From Streptococcus oralis (GTDB taxonomy: Bacteria; Bacillota; Bacilli; Lactobacillales; Streptococcaceae), in the NCBI GenBank assembly GCA_905370255.1, contig CAJPKC010000107.1, positions 1-5,335 on the forward strand: a stretch of DNA of 5,335 bases, given 5' to 3'. Under the pieces are notes generated by a model. It made no database searches, was not told where the DNA came from, and was given only the letters and a program-made list of their open reading frames with translations. The translations under genes and the position numbers were made by a program. Shown here one piece after another: positions 1-5,335 of this stretch (position 1 is the first letter of the stretch; the number at the start of each line of letters is the position of its first letter).

Positions 1-1
1 A

Positions 2-2062
2 GGTGACTTCTACCACATGAACTACATGCTAGAAGATGGCTCACGCGCCCTTGAAGTGGCGACCACTCGTCCTGAGACTATGTTTGGGGACGTTGCCGTT
101 GCGGTCAATCCCGAAGACTCACGCTACAAGGACCTGATTGGTAAAAACGTCATCCTTCCAATCGCTAATAAACTCATCCCAATCGTAGGGGACGAACATG
201 CAGATCCTGAATTTGGTACTGGTGTCGTGAAAATCACACCTGCCCACGATCCAAACGACTTCTTGGTTGGTCAACGCCATAACTTGCCACAAGTCAACGT
301 CATGAACGACGACGGAACTATGAATGACTTGGCCTTCGAATTTGCAGGCATGGACCGTTTTGAAGCTCGTAAGGCAGTCGTTGCTAAGTTGGAAGAAATC
401 GGTGCCCTCGTTAAAATCGAAAAACGTGTTCACAGCGTTGGTCACTCAGAACGTACAGGTGTCGTGGTTGAACCACGCTTGTCTACTCAGTGGTTCGTCA
501 AGATGGACCAATTGGCTAAAAATGCCATTGCCAACCAAGATACAGAAGACAAGGTAGAATTCTACCCACCTCGTTTCAACGATACCTTCCTTCAATGGAT
601 GGAAAATGTCCACGACTGGGTAATCTCTCGTCAGCTCTGGTGGGGTCACCAAATCCCTGCTTGGTACAATGCTGAGGGTGAAATGTATGTCGGCGAAGAA
701 GCTCCAGAAGGTGACGGATGGACTCAAGACGAAGACGTCTTGGATACATGGTTCAGTTCTGCCCTTTGGCCATTCTCAACCATGGGCTGGCCGGATGTTG
801 ACTCGGAAGACTTCAAACGTTACTTCCCAACGTCAACCTTGGTAACAGGTTACGATATCATCTTCTTCTGGGTGTCTCGTATGATCTTCCAATCCTTGGA
901 ATTCACTGGTCGTCAGCCATTCCAAAACGTCCTGATTCACGGTTTGATTCGCGACGAGCAAGGACGCAAGATGTCTAAGTCACTCGGTAACGGGATTGAC
1001 CCAATGGATGTTATCGAGAAATATGGTGCCGATGCCCTCCGTTGGTTCCTTTCAAATGGTTCTGCACCAGGGCAAGACGTGCGCTTCTCTTATGAGAAAA
1101 TGGATGCTTCTTGGAACTTCATTAACAAGATTTGGAACATCTCTCGCTACATCCTCATGAACAATGAAGGCTTGACCCTTGAGCAAGCAACTGCCAATGT
1201 GGAAAAAGTTATTAACAAGGAAGCTGGAAACGTTACTGACCGCTGGATTCTCCACAACCTCAATGAAACGATCGGAAAAGTCACTGAAAACTTTGACAAG
1301 TTTGAGTTTGGTGTCGCTGGCCACATCCTCTACAACTTCATTTGGGATGAATTTGCGGACTGGTACGTTGAGTTGACCAAGGAAGTCCTTTATAGCGATA
1401 ATGAAGAAGAGAAAGTCATCACACGTTCTGTTCTCCTTTATACTTTGGACAAGATCCTTCGTCTCCTTCACCCAATCATGCCATTCGTGACAGAGGAAAT
1501 CTTTGGACAAATCTCAGAAGGCTCTATCGTCACAGCGGAATACCCAACTGTTAACCCAGCCTTTGAAGACCTTGCAGCTCACACGGGTGTCGAAAGCCTC
1601 AAAGACTTGATCCGTGCCGTTCGGAATGCGCGTGCGGAAGTAAACGTAGCACCAAGCAAGCCAATCACCATCCTTGTTAAGACAAGCGATAGCGACTTGG
1701 AAGCCTTCTTTAACAGCAATGTCAACTACATCAAACGCTTCACAAATCCAGAACACTTGGAAATCGCATCAACCATCCCTGCACCTGAACTCGCTATGTC
1801 AAGCGTCATCACAGGAGCAGAAATCTACTTGCCACTGGCAGACCTCCTCAATGTCGAAGAAGAACTCGCTCGTCTCGACAAGGAACTGGCTAAATGGCAA
1901 AAAGAACTGGATATGGTCGGTAAGAAGCTCTCTAACGAACGCTTCGTAGCCAATGCCAAACCAGAAGTCGTCCAAAAAGAACGCGACAAACAAGCCGACT
2001 ACCAAGCTAAATACGACGCGACCGTAGCACGTATTGATGAGATGAAGAAGTTGGTGAAATAA
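2..2062 (+). CDS. valS: Valyl-tRNA synthetase, C-terminal ~686 residues (5' end outside window)
   Basis: Class I aminoacyl-tRNA synthetase that charges tRNA-Val with valine in the cytoplasm using ATP, and hydrolyses mischarged Thr-tRNA-Val. The frame is open from base 2; the Met at base 17 is internal, since five in-frame codons (GDFYH) precede it. Numbering from that Met: the CP1 editing domain begins with [10 protein letters not shown] (16-25) and holds [16 protein letters not shown] (67-82). The Rossmann core resumes with [17 protein letters not shown] (201-217) and [20 protein letters not shown] (240-259). The KMSKS loop is at 318-322 (bases 968-982). The anticodon-binding helical domain spans about 405-560. 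A Lys/Glu-rich C-terminal coiled coil (about 608-681), typical of ValRS, ends in KKLVK. Family length is about 880 residues, so roughly 200 N-terminal residues with the HIGH-type motif are missing because of the window edge, not truncation. The reading frame is intact. Codon choice is strongly biased (AAC, TTC, ATC, GGT), as expected for a highly expressed housekeeping gene. A hairpin terminator follows the TAA directly. Confidence 0.98.
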   Translation, partial: GDFYHMNYMLEDGSRALEVATTRPETMFGDVAVAVNPEDSRYKDLIGKNVILPIANKLIPIVGDEHADPEFGTGVVKITPAHDPNDFLVGQRHNLPQVNVMNDDGTMNDLAFEFAGMDRFEARKAVVAKLEEIGALVKIEKRVHSVGHSERTGVVVEPRLSTQWFVKMDQLAKNAIANQDTEDKVEFYPPRFNDTFLQWMENVHDWVISRQLWWGHQIPAWYNAEGEMYVGEEAPEGDGWTQDEDVLDTWFSSALWPFSTMGWPDVDSEDFKRYFPTSTLVTGYDIIFFWVSRMIFQSLEFTGRQPFQNVLIHGLIRDEQGRKMSKSLGNGIDPMDVIEKYGADALRWFLSNGSAPGQDVRFSYEKMDASWNFINKIWNISRYILMNNEGLTLEQATANVEKVINKEAGNVTDRWILHNLNETIGKVTENFDKFEFGVAGHILYNFIWDEFADWYVELTKEVLYSDNEEEKVITRSVLLYTLDKILRLLHPIMPFVTEEIFGQISEGSIVTAEYPTVNPAFEDLAAHTGVESLKDLIRAVRNARAEVNVAPSKPITILVKTSDSDLEAFFNSNVNYIKRFTNPEHLEIASTIPAPELAMSSVITGAEIYLPLADLLNVEEELARLDKELAKWQKELDMVGKKLSNERFVANAKPEVVQKERDKQADYQAKYDATVARIDEMKKLVK

Positions 2063-2065
2063 ATA

Positions 2066-2099
2066 AAAAATCTCTTAGATTCATTTCTAAGAGATTTTT
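2066..2099. terminator. Bidirectional intrinsic terminator between valS and the response regulator gene
   Basis: Perfect inverted repeat: left arm AAAAATCTCTTAGA (2066-2079), loop TTCATT (2080-2085), right arm TCTAAGAGATTTTT (2086-2099). The 9-bp core TCTCTTAGA/TCTAAGAGA has only three G-C pairs, but it is flanked by an A run on one side and a T run on the other. A U tract therefore follows the hairpin in transcripts from either strand. It starts 3 nt after the valS stop and lies 17 nt beyond the response regulator stop. It fits Rho-independent termination of valS and of the convergent operon; strength in either direction is inferred, not seen. Confidence 0.9.
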
Positions 2100-2116
2100 A
2101 CTTACTTCTCTCCCCC

Positions 2117-2716
2117 TCACAACCAACCTTCTTCTTCGGCAGTTTTGGCTGCTTCGGTTCGGTTGCTGGCGCCTAGTTTGGAGAGGATATTGGTCATGTA
2201 ATTACGGACGGTACCGTTTGAGAGGTAGAGCTTGTCCGCAATTTCTTGGTTGGAGAGCCCTTGAGCCACTCCATGTAGAACAGCGACTTCTTGCTCGGTC
2301 AAGGGATTGGGATGAGTCATCATGACTTCCATCAGCTCTGGAGAATATTCCTTGCGTCCCTCTAACACCGTATGCAGGGTTTGCATGAGTTCGGCGATGC
2401 TTCGCTCTTTCAAGACATAGGCGTCGACTCCTGCTTTGACCGCTCGTTCAAAATAACCTGGGCGTTTAAAGGTCGTAACGATAACTACCTTGGTTTCAGG
2501 CACTTCTTCTTTGATCCACTCGAGTGCTTCGAGTCCAGTCTTGACTGGCATTTCGACATCAAGGATGGCAATATCGACTGCTTCTTTCTCCAAAACCTCG
2601 ATAGCCTCGGCTCCATTTTTCGCCGGCAGAACAGTCTCTACATCTGGTTGAAAGCTTAAGAGCTGGCACATGGCATCTCTAAGCATACTTTGATCTTCTG
2701 CGACTAATACTTTCAT
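2117..2716 (-). CDS. DesR-type LuxR/NarL-family response regulator
   Basis: Cytoplasmic transcription factor of 199 residues, normal for the NarL/FixJ class. The receiver domain (about 1-118) has all key residues: acidic pair E7-D8, phosphoacceptor D53 in ILDVEMP, switch residue T81 or T82 in VIVTTF, and K103 in YVLK. The LuxR-type helix-turn-helix (about 137-199) starts at [11 protein letters not shown] and has its recognition region around [17 protein letters not shown] (165-181). [37 protein letters not shown] and the terminal GW closely match B. subtilis DesR as I recall it, placing it in that subfamily; the gene context resembles pneumococcal RR11 or B. subtilis YvfU better. ATG (2714-2716) immediately follows the kinase TAG stop, with AAGGAGAG nine bases upstream, so the start is firm. 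It is last in a four-gene operon and is presumably phosphorylated by the kinase encoded just upstream. Its target is probably its own operon, as in similar systems; no operator is visible because the operon promoter is outside the window. Confidence 0.95.
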   Translation of the reverse strand: MKVLVAEDQSMLRDAMCQLLSFQPDVETVLPAKNGAEAIEVLEKEAVDIAILDVEMPVKTGLEALEWIKEEVPETKVVIVTTFKRPGYFERAVKAGVDAYVLKERSIAELMQTLHTVLEGRKEYSPELMEVMMTHPNPLTEQEVAVLHGVAQGLSNQEIADKLYLSNGTVRNYMTNILSKLGASNRTEAAKTAEEEGWL

Positions 2717-3814
2717 CTACTTTCTCTCCTTATAAGGCAGATGCACGCGCACCTCTGTGGGATCTTTCAAACTGACCAGCTCTACTTGACCTGAGAAGGC
2801 TGCTGCACGGTCACGGACTGTATGGAGTTCATTTCCTTTTACAGTTGCAAAACCTTTCCCGTCATCTCTAACTGTCAGGACCAATTCCTGATCTGTACGT
2901 TCCAGTTTTAGATAGGCTTTTTCAGCACTGGCATGTTTGATGATATTGGTCGCCAGTTCTAACAAAATCATAGCAGCCGTCGACTCCACATCCTGGGTCA
3001 GGCTAGCCTTGTCCAATTGATTGTCAACCTCAACCTCAATCCCAGCAATCTCCAGCATCTTTTTGACAGTCTCAAGCTCTGAAGCTAGGGTCCGTGATTT
3101 CAGATTTTCCACAATGGTTCGCACTTCATTCATGGAATCCTTGCTGATCTGGTGAATTTCTTTTAATTCCTTTTCCACCTGTGGATAAGCCTCCATCTGA
3201 AACAACTGCAAGGCTAAATCTGTCTTGACACTCAGCATAGCAAAGGTATGTCCCAGACTATCATGCAAATCCTGACCGATACGACTGCGTTCATTTTCAG
3301 CAAGCAATAGATTTATCTGGGCATTTTGCTTGGCCTGTGCTTTTTTCAAATCCTCGACAATGCGAATCCGAACCAATCCAAATGTCATAAGATCGACAAA
3401 AGTAAGAATTCCAAGCAGATAAACTAGAAACTCAACTTCAACTTCCTGAAAAATCAAAAGTTGCCCTACAACAAGGAATTGAGCAAGGAGAAAAGTCCGG
3501 ACATGTAAAGAATTAAAACTACGTACGCCAAAATGATAAATTAAGAGATTGGCAAGGAAAAAGAAGAACCAGATATAATTTACACCAACAAAGGCGGTAT
3601 ACCCAGCTACATAGGCTAGCATGATAATCCAACAGAGCCAGGATAAGCGCTGGCTCTTGGTGGTTAAAACGCCTAAGTAAGCCACCACAAATAGAATATC
3701 AATCAATAAATGCCAGCTAGGAAGCTCCCCAGTCACTACAGGAACGATGGGAAAAACCATAAAAATCAAACTGGCCCAATACATATAGTCTATGCTTTTC
3801 AGTCTTTCAAGCAT
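2717..3814 (-). CDS. DesK-type membrane sensor histidine kinase (HisKA_3 / HPK7 class)
   Basis: Sensor kinase of 365 residues. The N-terminal half is hydrophobic with about five or six membrane segments (roughly 13-29, 34-51, 57-78, 80-97, 108-123, 126-148) joined by short loops. There is no extracellular sensor domain, which suggests it senses the membrane itself or a partner protein. A charged linker helix (about 149-178) leads into the dimerisation domain with the H-box ERSRIGQDLHDSLGH; H184 is the predicted phospho-accepting histidine, and D185/H189 fit the DxxxQ/H phosphatase motif of this class. The ATPase domain has the N-box ELATNIIKH (N290) and G1 box VRDDGKGF (D317, G319, G321). The usual second glycine box (G-L-x-G-M-x-E-R) is replaced by ELHTVRDR (329-336). 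The ATG overlaps the permease stop in TAATG, with AAGGAG 8 nt upstream. The response regulator gene follows with no gap, so the two form a cognate pair. The closest known arrangement I recall is pneumococcal HK11. The signal is unknown. Confidence 0.93.
   Translation of the reverse strand: MLERLKSIDYMYWASLIFMVFPIVPVVTGELPSWHLLIDILFVVAYLGVLTTKSQRLSWLCWIIMLAYVAGYTAFVGVNYIWFFFFLANLLIYHFGVRSFNSLHVRTFLLAQFLVVGQLLIFQEVEVEFLVYLLGILTFVDLMTFGLVRIRIVEDLKKAQAKQNAQINLLLAENERSRIGQDLHDSLGHTFAMLSVKTDLALQLFQMEAYPQVEKELKEIHQISKDSMNEVRTIVENLKSRTLASELETVKKMLEIAGIEVEVDNQLDKASLTQDVESTAAMILLELATNIIKHASAEKAYLKLERTDQELVLTVRDDGKGFATVKGNELHTVRDRAAAFSGQVELVSLKDPTEVRVHLPYKERK
2724..2731 (-). promoter_or_regulatory. Ribosome binding site of the response regulator gene
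   Basis: On the - strand the sequence reads AAGGAGAG, with nine bases between AGGAG and the ATG at 2716. It lies inside the last codons of the kinase gene and fixes the regulator start directly after the kinase stop (TAG then ATG, 0 nt between). Confidence 0.85.
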
Positions 3815-4551
3815 TAAGCATTCTCCTTATGACCTTGAAGGTAAATGGTCAAACCAAACAAAACTGCTGAAAAAACAAGTAGATAAACTGTGGCTGATAA
3901 ATTGATGCCACCCTCGTTTAAGAAGGTCTTGAGCAACTCCATCAACTGATAAGTTGGTAGGCACTTCCCGATTGCTTGCATCCAGTCTGGAAATAAAGAG
4001 ATGGGCATCCAGAGTCCGCCTAAAACAGCCAAGCCTAGATAGAGAAGATTGCCCACGACAGACATCAGCTGACTAGAAGGCAAGAGTGTCAAGGTCAAGC
4101 CAAGCGCTACAAAAGCTACACTTCCTACTATCAGCAAGAGCGCAGCCCCAATCCAGCTTCCTAGAGGCATATCCACACCTCTGACCAAGTGCCCAACTGA
4201 GAAAACAACCAGGATTGAAACCAAATAATCAACCATCATACTTGTTATCTTTGATAGATAATATTCTACCATATTTACTGGAGTATGGCGTAATGTTTTC
4301 TGCCAGTTGTTGATTTTATCGGTATGTAAGACAGCTGGGAATGAAAACATAGCTGTCGACATCATGGAAAAAGCCGTCATGGAGATGAGGTAGTCGCGCA
4401 TAAAATTAGCCGGCCCACCTGGTGTATCCTGGTACATGCCTGAAAAGAATAAATAGAAGGCCGTCGGCATCCCTACGGATAATAGATAATAGACTAATTG
4501 TCGTTTGGTCAATAGAAATTCTATCTTGTTTAGTGCGATCCATCGTTTCAT
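3814..4551 (-). CDS. ABC-2 type transporter permease
   Basis: Integral membrane subunit of an ABC exporter, 245 residues from the chosen start. After a short basic cytoplasmic N terminus (MKRWIALNKIEFLLTKR) there are about six hydrophobic segments: roughly 18-37, 53-74, 105-123, 132-157, 164-187 and 219-239. This is the one-domain ABC-2 pattern. The stretch GGLWMPISLFPDW (178-190) followed by LPTYQLMELL resembles the conserved ABC-2 C-terminal motif before the last helix. Start choice: the frame is open to a TTG at 4581 and an ATG at 4560, but AAAGGGAG lies directly against the 4560 ATG and nine bases from the ATG at 4551. That favours 4551, one base after the ATPase stop. The adjacent ATPase is the obvious partner, and the downstream kinase and regulator suggest a transporter linked to signalling. 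The substrate cannot be told; drugs, peptides or lipids are all possible. It resembles the permease beside pneumococcal TCS11 and B. subtilis YvfS in context. Confidence 0.9.
   Translation of the reverse strand: MKRWIALNKIEFLLTKRQLVYYLLSVGMPTAFYLFFSGMYQDTPGGPANFMRDYLISMTAFSMMSTAMFSFPAVLHTDKINNWQKTLRHTPVNMVEYYLSKITSMMVDYLVSILVVFSVGHLVRGVDMPLGSWIGAALLLIVGSVAFVALGLTLTLLPSSQLMSVVGNLLYLGLAVLGGLWMPISLFPDWMQAIGKCLPTYQLMELLKTFLNEGGINLSATVYLLVFSAVLFGLTIYLQGHKENA
3823..3828 (-). promoter_or_regulatory. Ribosome binding site of the histidine kinase gene
   Basis: AAGGAG on the - strand, embedded in the Lys-Glu codons near the permease C terminus (HKENA) and eight bases upstream of the kinase ATG. The permease TAA shares its last A with that ATG (TAATG at 3812-3816), a classic set-up for termination-reinitiation coupling between the two membrane proteins. 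Confidence 0.85.
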
Positions 4552-4552
4552 C

Positions 4553-5335
4553 TTAGTCATCTCCCTTTTGTGTTTCTTCAAAGATTGTATCTAGCAAACT
4601 ACGGTTATTGACTTCAATTTCTTGTATCCTACAGCCTGCCTGGACTAACAGTTCCCAGAAAGCATCTGCTTCGCGTGTGACTACTTGCAGGGCATCTTGT
4701 TTTTGTGACCAGTTTTCAACCAAGTTAGACCGCTCAACGACTTTCTTGTAAGCCATAGGTAGGATGAAGTGCTTTTCACTTTCCTCGCTACGCATAGCTA
4801 GAGGGGTCGTATCACGGATCAACTCTCCCTTATTTAAAACCAAAATCCGGTCCGCTGTATGCTCTACTTCCTCAATATAATGAGACGAATAGAGAATGGT
4901 TACCCCCTGCGCTTTTAAGTCTTGGACAATTTCCCAAAAACGTTGACGGGTTGAAGTATCCATGGCCGCAGTTGGCTCATCTAAAAAGACAAGCTTTGGT
5001 CGGCCAATCAAGGTCAAGACAAATGAAAAGAGACGCTTTTGCCCACCTGACAATTTTTCTGCCAATTGTTCTTTTTGCTGCTTGTCAAACTGCAATAGTT
5101 GATCGATTTCCTGGTTGCTCAAGGGATTTGGATAAATGCTTTGAAAGAAAGCAATCAACTCTTTAACTTTTAATTTCTGAACAATGACATTTTCTTGAGG
5201 GAGGTAGCCTCTAATATAGTCTAACTGAGAACTCGTCACTGGCAAGCCTTGGATGGATACTTGACCGCTTGTGACCAGTTTATCTCCAAGCAAACAGTCC
5301 AAGAGTGTGGTCTTCCCAGCACAATTGGGACCAAT
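4553..5335 (-). CDS. ABC transporter ATP-binding protein, lacking its N-terminal ~30 residues (cut by window edge)
   Basis: Nucleotide-binding subunit that should power the adjacent ABC-2 permease at the inner face of the membrane. The frame is open to the right edge, giving 260 visible codons. The TTG at 5302 is internal because the P-loop is encoded upstream of it. Numbering the visible fragment from its first residue (Ile): Walker A GPNCAGKTT (2-10), Q-loop GYLPQE with Q47, signature LSGGQ (95-99), Walker B LVFLDEP (115-121) with catalytic E120, D-loop AAMD (123-126), and switch histidine H152 in SSHYIEEV. All catalytic elements are present. The residue after Asn in the P-loop is Cys, where Gly is usual. 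The C-terminal extension (about 190-260) is a regulatory-type tail common in drug/bacteriocin-immunity-type ATPases and ends in KGDD. About 30 N-terminal residues are missing, so start codon and promoter are not visible. It is the first visible gene of the operon, and only one base separates its stop from the permease start. Confidence 0.93.
   Translation of the reverse strand: MGPNCAGKTTLLDCLLGDKLVTSGQVSIQGLPVTSSQLDYIRGYLPQENVIVQKLKVKELIAFFQSIYPNPLSNQEIDQLLQFDKQQKEQLAEKLSGGQKRLFSFVLTLIGRPKLVFLDEPTAAMDTSTRQRFWEIVQDLKAQGVTILYSSHYIEEVEHTADRILVLNKGELIRDTTPLAMRSEESEKHFILPMAYKKVVERSNLVENWSQKQDALQVVTREADAFWELLVQAGCRIQEIEVNNRSLLDTIFEETQKGDD
4561..4568 (-). promoter_or_regulatory. Ribosome binding site that decides the permease start
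   Basis: AAAGGGAG on the - strand. It touches the in-frame ATG at 4558-4560 with no spacer, which is too close for initiation there, and leaves nine bases to the ATG at 4549-4551, an ideal distance. It lies within the last codons of the ATPase gene. This argues for a 245-residue permease rather than the 252- or 255-residue alternatives. Confidence 0.75.

Noticed and set aside
17..19. ATG as the start of valS
   Set aside because: The frame is open to the window edge, and the first residues already belong to the editing domain, well inside a protein of about 880 residues.
119..727. Two adjacent open frames on the - strand inside valS (119-445 and 446-727), with a smaller + frame at 324-557
   Set aside because: They lie wholly within the strongly conserved valS frame, no family is recognisable, and biased codon use in valS readily leaves the opposite strand open. 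Treated as shadows.
1052..2005. Further open frames inside valS on the - strand (1052-1510, 1514-1756, 1799-2005) and the + strand (1179-1376, 1674-1949)
   Set aside because: Same reason: all overlap the intact valS coding sequence, and their translations resemble no known family.
2315..2327. Inverted repeat AGTCAT-C-ATGACT resembling an operator half-site pair
   Set aside because: It lies inside the response regulator coding sequence and is explained by the codons for Met-Met-Thr. It is not near a promoter, so a regulatory role is unsupported.
2372..2659. 95-codon + strand frame opposite the response regulator
   Set aside because: It overlaps a complete receiver domain with all catalytic residues and shows no recognisable protein of its own.
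4951..5166. 71-codon + strand frame opposite the ABC ATPase
   Set aside because: It covers the signature and Walker B coding region of a clear ATPase, so it is a shadow frame.
5300..5302. TTG as a start codon for the ABC ATPase
   Set aside because: The Walker A motif is encoded upstream of it in the same open frame, so starting here would delete the P-loop. The true start is outside the window.

Overview
The window looks like a chromosomal segment from a mitis-group Streptococcus (S. pneumoniae / S. mitis / S. oralis relatives). This rests on three things: the valyl-tRNA synthetase sequence as I recall it from that group, strong AAGGAG-type ribosome binding sites, and moderate-to-low GC with codon choices typical of streptococci. 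Species cannot be fixed from the sequence alone.

Layout: two transcription units converge. On the + strand, bases 2-2062 hold the 3' three quarters of valS (valyl-tRNA synthetase); its N-terminal ~200 codons, including the HIGH-type motif, lie upstream of the window. A short A/T-flanked hairpin at 2066-2099 sits in the 54-bp gap and can terminate transcription from both sides. On the - strand, read from the right edge leftwards, are four tightly packed genes: an ABC transporter ATPase (5' end cut off by the window edge), an ABC-2 type permease, a DesK-type sensor histidine kinase and a DesR-type LuxR/NarL-family response regulator. The junctions are 1 nt apart, a 1-nt TAATG overlap, and 0 nt apart, so this is one operon with probable translational coupling. 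No promoter for it lies in the window; it must be beyond base 5335.

How the genes work together: the ATPase and permease should form one small exporter (one nucleotide-binding protein plus one six-helix membrane protein, presumably dimeric). The kinase has a purely membrane-embedded sensor and no sizeable external domain, and it would phosphorylate the regulator at Asp53. This gene set resembles pneumococcal TCS11 with its ABC neighbours and the B. subtilis yvfRSTU arrangement (both from memory). Substrate and signal cannot be read from the sequence; a membrane-stress or membrane-active compound response is an inference.

I see no mobile elements, CRISPR arrays, tRNA or rRNA genes, or riboswitches, and no gene-free stretch longer than about 54 bp. 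The system is of a known type. The points most worth following are the degenerate ATP-lid motif of the kinase, the cysteine in the ATPase P-loop, the start codon of the permease and the valS/TCS synteny.
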